Shown piece after piece: positions 35,319-44,692 of a stretch of DNA of 64,000 nucleotides (positions are counted from its first letter, which is position 1; each line of letters starts with the position of its first letter). Made by a program: the position numbers and the translations under genes. This stretch comes from Algoriphagus aestuariicola (GTDB lineage Bacteria > Bacteroidota > Bacteroidia > Cytophagales > Cyclobacteriaceae). The notes beneath the pieces are model-generated. The model had not been told where the DNA came from. It did no database searches and saw nothing but the letters and a program-made list of their open reading frames with translations. Where the stretch lies: positions 434,001-498,000 of the forward strand of contig NZ_JAFKCW010000001.1 in assembly GCF_017254835.1 (NCBI RefSeq). Reading direction: 5' to 3'.

Positions 35319-35657
35319 TCCGGTTGGCTTTCATAATTCTAGATGCGAGGCTGCAAAAAATGGTTGCTCAGCACTATGAAAAAAAGTTAATTTTTTTATT
35401 CCATAAAAATAAAAAAGCTGGAAATGAGTTGGTTTGGCTGCTGGACGTCGGGCCTTCGATGATCGATGAGACGAAAGACCGGGGACGGAAGTCTGGAAGA
35501 ATGAAGTTTGGAGGCGTCCCGTATTGTGATTGGGATCAGAGGGTGTATATCGAAAATGGGAAAGCGTAAAGTTGTAGCCCGTATCGACTGCGCCTAAATC
35601 GAAAACAGAAATGGCGAGTGGATCTATCTACTTGCTTCTAGCTATTAGTCAACGATC
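35319..35657. other. Intergenic region without a supported gene
   Basis: A stretch of 339 bases between the sigma operon and a small membrane protein gene. One 81-codon ORF (35324-35569) is present but has no start context or protein-like pattern and is left out. Confidence 0.4.
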
Positions 35658-35945
35658 TCAAAGCGAAAATAGAAAGAATAGAAGCGCTACGGTCTGGATT
35701 AGAATCAGCATTTGTGCTTTTTCCTTGTGCTCTTTTTCGACCTTCCTTTTTCTCAACACGAGTATAGCTGTGCCCAAAGCAGCCAGTTGCAGGAGAAAAC
35801 TGACTCCATTCAGCGGGCCCATGGGAGCTTGCACCAAATGCCAGGTGGAATTGAAAATAGACAAGGTGCCCAAGACAATCCCTGTGATTCCGAAGAGAAA
35901 GGAGCGTTGGAGTAGGACGGGTTCGGGAAGTTCAGACCATTTCAT
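35658..35945 (-). CDS. Small membrane protein, 95 aa
   Basis: A short protein with three hydrophobic helices (FLFGITGIVLGTLSIF, GVSFLLQLAALGTAILVL and LILIQTVALLFFLFSL), a basic stretch RKRKVEKEHKEK between the second and third, and a charged N-terminus. The pattern is that of a real membrane protein rather than chance. No family is recognised. It lies about 100 bases upstream of the end of the PolX/PHP gene, transcribed in the same direction but after it. Confidence 0.6.
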   Translation of the reverse strand: MKWSELPEPVLLQRSFLFGITGIVLGTLSIFNSTWHLVQAPMGPLNGVSFLLQLAALGTAILVLRKRKVEKEHKEKAQMLILIQTVALLFFLFSL

Positions 35946-36046
35946 GGAGGTGGTATTGGGAATTTAATTTGTGGTTTTTGGACGTAGCGTCACGGTTTCG
36001 AGGAGGCACTTCCAGATACCAAATACCACATACGGATTGGTTGATT

Positions 36047-37762
36047 TCAAATGCCTTTCACTTCGATCTCGGCTTTTCTCCCCGCAAAGTAAGCAGCAAT
36101 TTCCTCCGCGCTGAGGGTATTGAGGGTCATTTCTTTCGTAAGCCCGCCTTTTCTGCCCACGAGTACGCCATATTTCATGTCGCCGTAGCCTTCCATCTCG
36201 TGAGCATCTGGATTGATGGATAGCTTCACTCCCTGCTCCATAGCGTAGCGAATCCATCTCCAGTCGAGGTCAAGGCGCCAGGGGTTGGCGTTGATCTCAA
36301 TGACTACATGGTGAGTTGCGCAGGCATCGATGATGGTCTTGTGGTCTATGGGATAGCCTTCTCTTCTTAGCAAAAGTCTCCCTGTGGGATGTCCCAGGAT
36401 AGTGGTGTAGGGATTTTCGATGGCCCTTAGCAACCTGTCAGTGGCCCTCTTGATATCCATGTTGAGGATGGAGTGGATCGAGGAGACGATGAAGTCAAAG
36501 CTAGCGAGCACGTCGTTGCTATAGTCAAGGCTGCCGTCCCCGAGAATGTCGCTTTCTATGCCTTTGAAGATTTTGAAAGGTGACATTTCCTTGTTCAAGA
36601 GGTCTATTTCGGCATGTTGCTTCAGGATTTTTTCGACATCCAAACCTCCCGCATAGATCGCGGTTTGGCTGTGATCGGAAATACCGAGATACTCATATCC
36701 CATTGCCCGACAGTGTTCGGCCATCTGCCGAAGGCTGTGTTTTCCATCGCTGTAGGTGGAGTGATTGTGCAGGATGCCTCTGAGGTCCGATTCTTTAAGC
36801 AGATCGGGGATTTTGTTTTCCCGAGCCTGCTCCAGTTCCCCATATCCCTCTCTCATCTCCGAGGGAATAAATTGAAGTTGGTTTTGTGAGAAAAAGGCCT
36901 CTTCGGAATCGTAGTCTTTCTTGATGAGTTTTTCGGCGACAGTCTCGGTCTCAGTGATCAAACTCAGCAAATGCGCTTTGGACGCCGTGAGTGTAAGTTT
37001 TTTCCACGTAAAATCAAGAGCACTGCAAAAATGGAGGATGACATTCAACTCAAGCTCCTTGAGCTTCCCCTTCCAGGTGTTTGGTCCGGATAGTTTCCAG
37101 TTCCACTCGATTGGTTCAAATACTTTTAACCCTGTCTTGACGTCGGGCAGCGCATCTGAGCCAATCAGGAATTCCGCTGTAGCGACGATTTCCATATTCC
37201 TTGCAAAATCCCCCACTATGGCCAATTGCGCGTCTCCAGCGTTATTTTGTAGGGAAGTTGCGAGGCCATTGATTACCGCCTCGATGTCCGCATAAAGCCA
37301 TTTTCCGGTATTGGAGGCTTTGAATTCAAGGTTTTGGATGATGGTCTCCTGGGTTTTCTGGCCAAATCCCTTGATCTGGGCGACTTTTCCCGACTGGCAG
37401 GCTTCCATCAGCTCGTGGGTCGAGGTGATCCCGAGTTCCTCCCAGAGTGTCTTGACTTTTTTCGGGCCGAGCCCTTTGATCTGCAGGACTTCGAGTATCC
37501 CTGTCGGTGTTTTTTCCAAAAGCTGCACGAGCAAGGGAAAGGTTTCGGAAGTCTTTAGGCTTTGGATCACTTCGACGACGCTTTTCCCGACCCCGTTGAG
37601 TTTGGAGAGCTCCTCGTCGCTGAGCTCCATAAGGTCCTGATCTATACGCTCGAGCGATATGAGCGCACTTTGGTAACCGCGGATTTTGAATGGATTCTCA
37701 TCGTGAAGCTCCATCAACTGGATTCCGAGCTTTAGCTTTTTTAAAATTGTTTTATGATCCAA
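36047..37762 (-). CDS. PolX/PHP-type protein with a degenerate polymerase active site, 571 aa
   Basis: The order of domains is that of bacterial DNA polymerase X: an N-terminal HhH-rich region (motif GLGPKKVKTLW, 97-107), a nucleotidyltransferase palm (about 180-260) and a C-terminal PHP domain. The PHP metal-binding motifs are all present (HNHSTYSDG 332-340, then ISDHS, GIESDIL, SSIHS, GHPTGR and INPDAHE). In the palm, however, the usual motif with two catalytic Asp (GDxD) is replaced by ATAE at 194-197 and the third Asp is replaced by Glu at about 238. The polymerase is therefore very likely inactive while the PHP phosphoesterase/exonuclease remains. Probably a DNA repair or nucleic-acid trimming enzyme. 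The gene is not in an operon. Confidence 0.92.
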   Translation of the reverse strand: MDHKTILKKLKLGIQLMELHDENPFKIRGYQSALISLERIDQDLMELSDEELSKLNGVGKSVVEVIQSLKTSETFPLLVQLLEKTPTGILEVLQIKGLGPKKVKTLWEELGITSTHELMEACQSGKVAQIKGFGQKTQETIIQNLEFKASNTGKWLYADIEAVINGLATSLQNNAGDAQLAIVGDFARNMEIVATAEFLIGSDALPDVKTGLKVFEPIEWNWKLSGPNTWKGKLKELELNVILHFCSALDFTWKKLTLTASKAHLLSLITETETVAEKLIKKDYDSEEAFFSQNQLQFIPSEMREGYGELEQARENKIPDLLKESDLRGILHNHSTYSDGKHSLRQMAEHCRAMGYEYLGISDHSQTAIYAGGLDVEKILKQHAEIDLLNKEMSPFKIFKGIESDILGDGSLDYSNDVLASFDFIVSSIHSILNMDIKRATDRLLRAIENPYTTILGHPTGRLLLRREGYPIDHKTIIDACATHHVVIEINANPWRLDLDWRWIRYAMEQGVKLSINPDAHEMEGYGDMKYGVLVGRKGGLTKEMTLNTLSAEEIAAYFAGRKAEIEVKGI

Positions 37763-37845
37763 AACAGTTAGTTTTTCGTGTCAGAAGTTAGACAAATGTC
37801 TTCAATTATTGTTTCAATTTAAAGTTTGAAGGGGTAACTTATGTT

Positions 37846-37876
37846 CAGTCGCAGTGATCAATGGCCAGTCGCAGTG
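37846..37876. repeat. Intergenic repeat words CAGTCGCAGTG, copies 2 and 3
   Basis: Two exact copies of the 11-base word (37846-37856 and 37866-37876) are separated by nine bases, and a third copy is at 689-699. All lie between genes. They resemble degenerate intergenic repeats seen in this group. Confidence 0.5.
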
Positions 37877-37942
37877 CGTAGTGATCGGTCGAAGCGTGGA
37901 ACTATCGACTCAACAACTAACTCAATAACCAAGTAAGCAACG

Positions 37943-38341
37943 ATGAACTACTGGATGGTCAAGACGGAACCGGAATCTTATTCCTGGGAGGATTTTGTAG
38001 AAAAGGGAGAGGATGTCTGGGATGGTGTAAGAAACTATCAGGCGCGGAATTTTCTAAGGGAAATGCGAACGGGTGATCCGGTGCTGTTCTACCACAGTGG
38101 CAAGGAAAAGGCAGTGGTGGGAGTGGCTGAAGTGTCCAGGGAGGCTTTCCCGGATCCAAAGGACGAAGCCTGGGTCGCAGTGAGCCTAAAAGAGAAACTG
38201 CCTCTTGCCAATCCTGTGAGCCTCGAATCCATCAAATCCGACGACCGCCTGACCGGGATGCTGATGCTGCGCCAGTCCCGACTTTCCGTGATGGCCGTTT
38301 CCAAAGAAGAATTTAACGTAATAATAGCCCTGGGGAAATGA
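37943..38341 (+). CDS. EVE domain protein, 132 aa
   Basis: A single EVE domain (PUA-like) protein of the usual length. Family marks are visible: YWMVKTEPESYSWEDF at the start, WDGVRNYQARNFLREM (about 26-41), GDPVLFYHSG (about 44-53) and VVGVAEVSREAFPDP. EVE proteins bind modified nucleobases in DNA or RNA; the ligand here is not known. The next gene starts with ATG overlapping this stop codon in ATGA, so the two are translationally coupled. Confidence 0.93.
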   Translation: MNYWMVKTEPESYSWEDFVEKGEDVWDGVRNYQARNFLREMRTGDPVLFYHSGKEKAVVGVAEVSREAFPDPKDEAWVAVSLKEKLPLANPVSLESIKSDDRLTGMLMLRQSRLSVMAVSKEEFNVIIALGK

Positions 38342-39960
38342 AAAGTCTGCTGATACTAATTCTGTTTCTTGCTGGAAGCATCTCTCCGCTCCTTGCCCAA
38401 GTGAAGTTTATAGAGCGCTTTGAGGTTCTGGAGGAGCCCAACGATCCCACCTTTGAGATGATGCGGATAGAAGATGGCTTGGTGTCTTTTCGGACTTATC
38501 AGGGAAAGGGTTTTTCCGCCAAAAAAGTCTTTCAGTTTTTTGTCTCTGACCTGGACCTCAAGAGCAAAGGGCTGATCGAGCTGGAGATGCGGCCCGGCTA
38601 CGAGATGGTTGGGTATGACACAGATGGGAACAATTTGTTTGTTCTCATGGCGAAAGGGTATGCCAGTACTTCCGACAAATACATCTTGCAAGTGAATCTG
38701 GAATCCAACCAGGGCTTCGAATTTCCTGCCGAAAACCTACTTTCCATTGAACTGGTCGAGTTTCTGGTGCAGAATAGAAAAGCCGTTTTCATGGGCAGTT
38801 CGGAGGGTAGGCCAGTTCTGCAGATTTTTGACCTAGACACGAAGAGCATCCATACCGTGCAAGGAGTATACGGAAACAATACGCAAGTTCTCCAAATCCG
38901 CGAAATGCCGGAATTGGAGGCCTTGGAAGTGGTAATCAGTCGCCGGGGACAATACAAGGACCGCGAAACTTCCATCTTGACCTTTGACATGCTCGGAAAT
39001 CTGGTGCGGGAGATCAAGGTGGATAAGTTTGGGACACAGGACCAGGAGATCCTCGACGGGATGCTATTGGCTGACCAAAATTACCAGCAGGTAATGATCG
39101 GCTCCTATGGTTTGAATGGACGCGCCGCTTACCAGGGGATGTATATTATGGAGATCAATGAGTTTGGGGAATATGATTTCAAGCTCTACACCCTGGAGGA
39201 TTTTCCCAACTTTTTCAACTATCTCTCAGAAAAACAAAAAAGCAAAAGGGATGAGGTTGTAGTCAAAGAACTTGAAAAGTCCAAGATTCCACTGATTCGA
39301 AACACCTATGCCGTCCGCGATGTTCGACAGCAAGGGGATGCCTATTATATTTATTTTGACCAAGTGAATATTGTGAGCAATGGAGGAAGGCGTCCCAACG
39401 GCTGGACTTCCACTAGCAACTATCGCTATGACCGGATCAACAGGATGGGTTATGCCCCCTATTACATGGATCCTTTCCTCTCGCCCAGCACCAACCCCAT
39501 GCAGACATTCACTGCGGTCAATGAGTACCAATACGAGTCAGCGCATTTCCTGAAGGTTTCCAAAGAGGGTAATGTGCTTTGGGACAACGCAGCGACCTAT
39601 GGGGGTTTTATCACCACCTACCCTGAGCCTTTCGGAGAGATCGCAATCGTGGGTGATGACCTGTACCACCTCTACGCAGAAAACGATCTGATCAAGGCCA
39701 GTTTTTTCAGAAATGGGGAAAAGGTGTTTGAAAACCTGGATTTTGAGCTGGAATTGCCGAACGAAAACGAGCGCATCGACTACACGGATTTTGAAACACT
39801 GCGCTTGGTCCATTGGTATGACCGATACTTTATCCTCACGGGCCAACAGACGGTCAGGGGACTCAACCCCCAAAACCAGACCCAGGAAAGAAGAGTGTTC
39901 TTTATGAGCAAAATTTTGGTGGATGGGGATTTGTACCAGTCTGAGGAGGCCGGAGACTAG
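38338..39960 (+). CDS. Secreted protein of unknown function, 540 aa
   Basis: The signal peptide (SLLILILFLAGSISPLLAQ) is followed by a long beta-rich sequence with several propeller-like blades; no domain is recognised. The start codon overlaps the stop of the EVE gene by four bases, so translation is coupled, an odd partner for a cytoplasmic nucleic-acid binder. Residues about 350-400 are Tyr/Arg/Pro/Ser-rich (NYRYDRINRMGYAPYY). No catalytic motif is evident. Probably periplasmic or surface. The pyrR gene follows after 34 bases. Confidence 0.72.
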   Translation: MKSLLILILFLAGSISPLLAQVKFIERFEVLEEPNDPTFEMMRIEDGLVSFRTYQGKGFSAKKVFQFFVSDLDLKSKGLIELEMRPGYEMVGYDTDGNNLFVLMAKGYASTSDKYILQVNLESNQGFEFPAENLLSIELVEFLVQNRKAVFMGSSEGRPVLQIFDLDTKSIHTVQGVYGNNTQVLQIREMPELEALEVVISRRGQYKDRETSILTFDMLGNLVREIKVDKFGTQDQEILDGMLLADQNYQQVMIGSYGLNGRAAYQGMYIMEINEFGEYDFKLYTLEDFPNFFNYLSEKQKSKRDEVVVKELEKSKIPLIRNTYAVRDVRQQGDAYYIYFDQVNIVSNGGRRPNGWTSTSNYRYDRINRMGYAPYYMDPFLSPSTNPMQTFTAVNEYQYESAHFLKVSKEGNVLWDNAATYGGFITTYPEPFGEIAIVGDDLYHLYAENDLIKASFFRNGEKVFENLDFELELPNENERIDYTDFETLRLVHWYDRYFILTGQQTVRGLNPQNQTQERRVFFMSKILVDGDLYQSEEAGD

Positions 39961-39994
39961 TTTTATTTTTTATATTTACGCCCAAATCCACTCC

Positions 39995-40543
39995 ATGCAA
40001 AAGCGGCTTGTACTCGATCAGCAGCAGATCGCCATCACTCTGAAGCGGTTTTGCTACCAACTCATCGAAAATCACGACGATTTCGAAAATACCGTTCTCC
40101 TTGGACTTCAGCCACGAGGTACCATACTTTTGGACAAGGTCGTCGCATTATTGAAGGAAATCTCAGGGGTCGAGGTGCCCTCAGGTTACTTGGATGCGAC
40201 CTTTCACCGGGATGATTTTCGCCGAAGGGACTTTCCGCTCAAGGCCAACGAGACCAAGATCGATTTTTTGGTAGAAGGGAAGAAAGTCATTCTTATCGAC
40301 GACGTACTGTACAAAGGCCGGTCTGTGCGTGCGGCTATGGATGCGATGATCGCCTTCGGTAGACCGCAGAAGGTAGAACTCATGGTGCTGGTAGATCGCA
40401 GGCTGACGCGCGACTACCCCATCATGCCGGACTATTTTGGGACAAAAGTCAATACCCTGGACAGCCAGCATGTGGTAGTGGAATGGGCCGATCAGGACCA
40501 TGCCGAAGATGCAATTTGGATCACAGAGAAAGTTAAAAGTTAA
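39995..40543 (+). CDS. pyrR: PyrR: uracil phosphoribosyltransferase/pyr operon regulator
   Basis: A 182-residue phosphoribosyltransferase-fold protein. The PRPP-binding loop VILIDDVLYKGRSVRAA is intact at about 99-115. PyrR in Firmicutes attenuates pyr mRNA when UMP/UTP is high and can also make UMP from uracil; in Bacteroidota the regulatory role is less sure. A longer frame to 39923 is open but overlaps the previous gene; the ATG at 39995 is the standard start. It is followed after two bases by pyrB, so the two form an operon. No classical PyrR-binding antiterminator is visible in the short leader. Confidence 0.94.
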   Translation: MQKRLVLDQQQIAITLKRFCYQLIENHDDFENTVLLGLQPRGTILLDKVVALLKEISGVEVPSGYLDATFHRDDFRRRDFPLKANETKIDFLVEGKKVILIDDVLYKGRSVRAAMDAMIAFGRPQKVELMVLVDRRLTRDYPIMPDYFGTKVNTLDSQHVVVEWADQDHAEDAIWITEKVKS

Positions 40544-40545
40544 AC

Positions 40546-41472
40546 ATGTCGCAACTCAGCACCAAACACCTGCTTGGAATCAAAGACATCACCGAGACAG
40601 ATATTCGCCTGATTCTCGAGACAGCGGCCAATTTCAAGGAAGTGATCAACCGGCCGATCAAGAAAGTACCTTCCCTCCGCGACATTACCATTGCCAATAT
40701 TTTCTTCGAAAACTCCACCCGTACCCGTCTATCCTTTGAGCTGGCGGAGAAGCGTCTCAGCGCCGATGTGGTCAACTTCTCCTCGGCCAACAGCTCTGTG
40801 AAAAAAGGGGAGACGCTCGTGGATACGGTCAACAACATCCTGGCGATGAAGGTGGACATGGTCGTCATGCGCCATGCCAGCCCAGGCGCGCCGCACTTTC
40901 TCTCCAGAAATATCTCTGCCAACATCGTCAATGCCGGAGACGGGACGCATGAGCATCCGACCCAGGCATTGCTAGATGCCTTCTCCATGACGGAAAAGCT
41001 TGGTGATCTTACGGGGAAAAAGATCGCCATCATTGGCGATATCCTACACTCCAGGGTTGCGCTTTCCAATATTTTTTGCCTGCAAAAGCTCGGTGCTGAG
41101 GTGATGGTCTGCGGGCCGATCACCCTCCTGCCTAAATACATCTCCAGCTTGGGCGTAAAAGTGGAACTGGATGTACGCAAAGCCCTTGAATGGTGTGACG
41201 TCGCCAATGTGCTCCGCATTCAGCTGGAACGCCAGCAGATCAAATATTTTCCCAGCCTGAGGGAATATTCTCTCTACTATGGCATCAACAAGAAAATGCT
41301 CCAAGCTCTTAATAAGGAGATCGTGATCATGCACCCCGGACCGATCAACCGAGGCGTGGAATTGAGCTCAGATGCAGCCGACTCCGAGCACTCCATCATC
41401 CTCAACCAAGTGGAAAATGGCGTTGCCGTTAGAATGGCGGTATTGTACTTGCTGGCTGGGGTGAAAGGATAA
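40546..41472 (+). CDS. pyrB: Aspartate carbamoyltransferase catalytic subunit
   Basis: A 308-residue enzyme of pyrimidine synthesis that joins carbamoyl phosphate to aspartate. The carbamoyl phosphate-binding motif FENSTRTRLSFE (about 54-65), HPTQALLDAFS (about 137-147) and HPGPINRG (about 263-270) are all present, and the length is typical. It lies 2 bases after pyrR, so it is co-transcribed and may be controlled by PyrR. No regulatory subunit gene (pyrI) is adjacent. Identification is secure. Confidence 0.97.
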   Translation: MSQLSTKHLLGIKDITETDIRLILETAANFKEVINRPIKKVPSLRDITIANIFFENSTRTRLSFELAEKRLSADVVNFSSANSSVKKGETLVDTVNNILAMKVDMVVMRHASPGAPHFLSRNISANIVNAGDGTHEHPTQALLDAFSMTEKLGDLTGKKIAIIGDILHSRVALSNIFCLQKLGAEVMVCGPITLLPKYISSLGVKVELDVRKALEWCDVANVLRIQLERQQIKYFPSLREYSLYYGINKKMLQALNKEIVIMHPGPINRGVELSSDAADSEHSIILNQVENGVAVRMAVLYLLAGVKG

Positions 41473-41965
41473 GTCAGGGATAAGATTTTCATGAATAGCC
41501 CTCGGTAGGTGAGGACGGATGGTGAGCTTGTGGAACCATGTTGAACCTACCAAAAGCTATTTATTTTTAGTTTATTCCAGTGGTAGGAACGTGTTCGGCA
41601 TTAATAGAAGCTGGCGATTTTCTTGCGAATGAGAAATTCAAACGGAGAAAGGGGTGTCGTTTCGAGACGGGCCTTCTAGGATGTGACACTATCCAGAAAA
41701 GTGTGTAAATAGATTTCAGGACTAGTTAACCTTGCCATCCGATTTTTCAATTTTCAAATCCCCCCAACCCCCTTTAGACCGAGTTTTACATTCCAAACAG
41801 CATTAGAAACCAAAGGGGGAGTTGGCCGTCCGTTTTCCGTTTCCGGTCTTCCGACTCGTCCGACATCCAACATCGAACACCTTACATCCGACATCCTCTC
41901 CATATTTCTCTCCGTTTCCTTGCAGGGTGCCTATATTATGCTGAAAATCGCAAAAGGAATTTTTC
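41473..41965. other. Intergenic region with a bulged hairpin and a degenerate short-word tract
   Basis: About 490 bases without a gene. A bulged 12-bp stem (41764-41775 with 41812-41825, C-rich arm against G-rich arm) is followed by a tract of short degenerate repeats based on words like TCCGAC and CATCC (about 41826-41905). The function of both is unknown. Confidence 0.45.
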
Positions 41966-42682
41966 ATGCTCACAGTTACCAATCTGATCAAAAAATACGG
42001 CAAGCAAAACGCAGTCGACGACATCAGCTTTCACTTGGATGGGGGAGAAGTGGTCGGTTTGCTTGGCCCAAATGGCGCCGGGAAAAGCACGACGATGAAG
42101 TGCATCGTTGGATTGCTTCGCAAAACCTCGGGAGAGATCACCATCGGCGGAAATGACCATCTCAGCGTGGAGGCCAAGCGTTTTTTCAGCTACATCCCCG
42201 AGACTCCTTACGTGTATGACCTACTTACCGTGAAGGAACACCTGCAGTTCATCGCCCAAGCCTATGGAGTAAGAGACTGGCAGGGCAAGGCAAAGGAACT
42301 TCTGGAGCTGTTTGAATTGGATGATAAGGCAAACAAACTAGGCAGAGACCTGTCAAAGGGCATGCGCCAAAAGGTCTCCATCTGTTGTGCGCTTTTGCCG
42401 GATCCTCAACTCTTGTTCTTTGACGAGCCGATGATAGGACTGGATCCAAAGGCGATCAAAAACACCAAGAAAATCTTCAAAACACTCAAAGAGTCCGGCA
42501 AGACCATCTTGGTCAGTACCCACTTGATCGACAGTGTGGAAGCGATCGCGGATCGCATCATGATCCTAAAGGATGGCCGGATCATCGGCAACGACACCAT
42601 CGCCAACCTTAAGCAGCAAGCTGAGCAGGCCGAAGGAGCCTCGCTCGAAGACCTGTTTCTAGAGATGACCAAAGATGTTTGA
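41966..42682 (+). CDS. ABC transporter ATP-binding protein
   Basis: A 238-residue ATPase with Walker A GPNGAGKST (about 35-43), signature LSKGMRQKV (about 131-139) and Walker B LLFFDEPMIGLDP (about 150-162), followed by the switch His in STHLID. The sequence resembles exporter-type (ABC-2 or multidrug) ATPases. It overlaps the permease gene by 8 bases, so the two are translated together and form one transporter. The substrate is not known. Confidence 0.95.
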   Translation: MLTVTNLIKKYGKQNAVDDISFHLDGGEVVGLLGPNGAGKSTTMKCIVGLLRKTSGEITIGGNDHLSVEAKRFFSYIPETPYVYDLLTVKEHLQFIAQAYGVRDWQGKAKELLELFELDDKANKLGRDLSKGMRQKVSICCALLPDPQLLFFDEPMIGLDPKAIKNTKKIFKTLKESGKTILVSTHLIDSVEAIADRIMILKDGRIIGNDTIANLKQQAEQAEGASLEDLFLEMTKDV

Positions 42683-44312
42683 GATCCAGCTTCTGCTCAA
42701 AAAAGATCTTCGGATTTTGGTCAACAACATCAAGCTTATAATCCGAAATCCCCTTCGTTTGATTCCCTATGCGGTGATGGTGGGATATATTGTCTTTGTC
42801 TACTCCAAGAGGACCAGTGTCAAAAGTTCGGAAGGGCTGCAGCAGCTCCAGAACATCGGGGCGGGCGAACTTCCTGAGACCAATTTTACGATGCAGAACG
42901 TCGTGGGAGCCGTGACCATCCTAGCGTTGGGATTTTTGGTGTTTCAGTTGTATCGGGCGACCAAAAACAACGTGAGCTTTTTCAAGATGGCGGATGTCAA
43001 TCTGCTCTTTACGGCGCCGGTCAAGCCGCAAAACTTGCTATTGTACTACATGGCTCGCTCCATTCTTCCAGCACTTGGGGGATCTATTCTCTTTGTGCTG
43101 TATGGCACGGGTCAGTTGACCGACCAGTTTCAACTGACTCTGGGAAATTCGGTGTTTATCGTCTTGGGTTTCGCGTTGTTTTTTTTCATGGTTTTTCCTA
43201 TTCGCTTCCTGATCTATACGCTTCACACGAAGTATGGTATCATGGACTACATCAGGGGAGGGGTGGTTGGCTTGGGGGTCGCTCTGGCACTGATGATTCT
43301 GATTCCGGGGATCCTTGCCGATAAGTTCTGGCAGGGCATGTTTGCTTGGGTGGCCTCACCGTGGTTTGACCTTTTTCCGCTGGTCGGTTGGAGCCGAGGC
43401 ATTGTGGGCTTTGCCTCACATGGCAACCTACTTTTGGCGCTGGCCTATATAGCCCTCTATGGCTTGGCTTACTATACCGTGGTGAAGCTGGTTATCCAGT
43501 TTTCGGGCTACTACTACGAAGACGTGCTGGAGGCGACCAAGACTAACGAAGACAAACTCGAAAAGGCAAAAGGCAAGCAGGAGATCGGTGAGGATACCTA
43601 CAGCCTCAACGCAAAAAAGCAGCTGGCCTTGCCGGACTTCGGAGTAGGTGCCAAAGCCCTGTATTGGAGAAACTATGTGCATAGCAGTCGTCAAGATTTT
43701 CATCCGCTTTTCGGGATTTACTCGATGGGGATGGCGGTGATCGGGATAGTCTTGGCGGGCCTTTCCAACTTTGACTGGTTTTCACACAAGGTTTTCTATT
43801 TCTACCTGTTGTTCTTACTTTTCTTCTACTTCATGGCGGGAATTGGCCGCGCAAACATCGGGGATTTGAAAAAGCCTTTCTTCATCCTGATACCAGCCTC
43901 ATGGACTTCCAAGTTTTGGAACATGATCAAGCTGGATCTTGTCCAAACTCTTTTGTTCGCAGGGATCTTGATCGTGCCGTCGGTTTTTTTGGCTCACGTC
44001 AGCGTGGGATTGATTCCGCTGTTTTTGGCGGGAATGGTGGTATGCTACCTGATAGGCTTTGCAATCAATCTGATTCCACAGGTAAGTTTGGATGAAGGCT
44101 GGGACCGTAAGTTGATCAAGCCCTTTATGATCGGGGGAATTTTTCTTTTCGGCATCATACCCACCATTATTCTGAGTGTGATTGTGTTTGTGATCACTTC
44201 GCAGTTTGTATGGACGCTGATGACCGCTGTGGTGGGACTGTCTTTTGTAGCGGCCGTGTTACTCCATGTGACTCTGGATGTGCTGCAGCGGATAGAGTTC
44301 AAGGAAGTGTAG
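42675..44312 (+). CDS. ABC exporter permease, 545 aa
   Basis: An integral membrane protein with about ten to twelve hydrophobic segments, arranged in two halves around a cytoplasmic charged loop (about 285-320; DKLEKAKGKQEIGED). This is a large-permease type, probably acting with the ATPase encoded just upstream. The gene overlaps the ATPase stop by 8 bases. No substrate-specific motif is seen; a role in lipid or peptide export is possible but not supported by context. Confidence 0.85.
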   Translation: MFEIQLLLKKDLRILVNNIKLIIRNPLRLIPYAVMVGYIVFVYSKRTSVKSSEGLQQLQNIGAGELPETNFTMQNVVGAVTILALGFLVFQLYRATKNNVSFFKMADVNLLFTAPVKPQNLLLYYMARSILPALGGSILFVLYGTGQLTDQFQLTLGNSVFIVLGFALFFFMVFPIRFLIYTLHTKYGIMDYIRGGVVGLGVALALMILIPGILADKFWQGMFAWVASPWFDLFPLVGWSRGIVGFASHGNLLLALAYIALYGLAYYTVVKLVIQFSGYYYEDVLEATKTNEDKLEKAKGKQEIGEDTYSLNAKKQLALPDFGVGAKALYWRNYVHSSRQDFHPLFGIYSMGMAVIGIVLAGLSNFDWFSHKVFYFYLLFLLFFYFMAGIGRANIGDLKKPFFILIPASWTSKFWNMIKLDLVQTLLFAGILIVPSVFLAHVSVGLIPLFLAGMVVCYLIGFAINLIPQVSLDEGWDRKLIKPFMIGGIFLFGIIPTIILSVIVFVITSQFVWTLMTAVVGLSFVAAVLLHVTLDVLQRIEFKEV

Positions 44313-44478
44313 CGTGCTGCCATTGGCCGACGGTCCACAGTCGACCGCAGAATTGAATTGGTCGAAGTTTTTTGGAAAACATCGACGACGAATGCCAATT
44401 GAAAGCCATTGAAAGTGAGATTACACGATGGGATGTCTTAGACGAGTGCAAAGTCTAAATCGGATAGGCGCGGGGGAG

Positions 44479-44570
44479 GATTTGCCATCGGGCCGGCGTT
44501 CGGCCCTGTGCGATTGGAGCTTTGGCAAATCTTGATTTTTTCGTTCTTTTTTATCAAGAAGAAAGAACAA
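44479..44570. repeat. Nested palindromic element between permease and CBS-type gene
   Basis: A nested palindrome: outer arms GATTTGCCA (44479-44487) and TGGCAAATC (44523-44531), inner arms GGGCCG and CGGCCC (44490-44506). A second hairpin follows (CTTGAT at 44531 with ATCAAG at 44553; GTTCTTT at 44543 with AAAGAAC at 44562). The surrounding 410 bases (44313-44722) contain no gene. It may be a repeat element of this genus. Confidence 0.5.
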
Positions 44571-44692
44571 AGCAGAAAAGCCGCGAAAGATACTCTGAGG
44601 TTTCGTTTGTTAGCGTGACTGAACGACAGAGAGCCTGCGAAATATAATTTGGCTTAAGTCGGTCAGGTACAAGGCGGGCTGAAAAAATCCTT

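Noticed and set aside
35324-35569. 81-codon ORF on the plus strand
   Set aside because: No start context, no protein-like pattern and no partner gene; probably chance.
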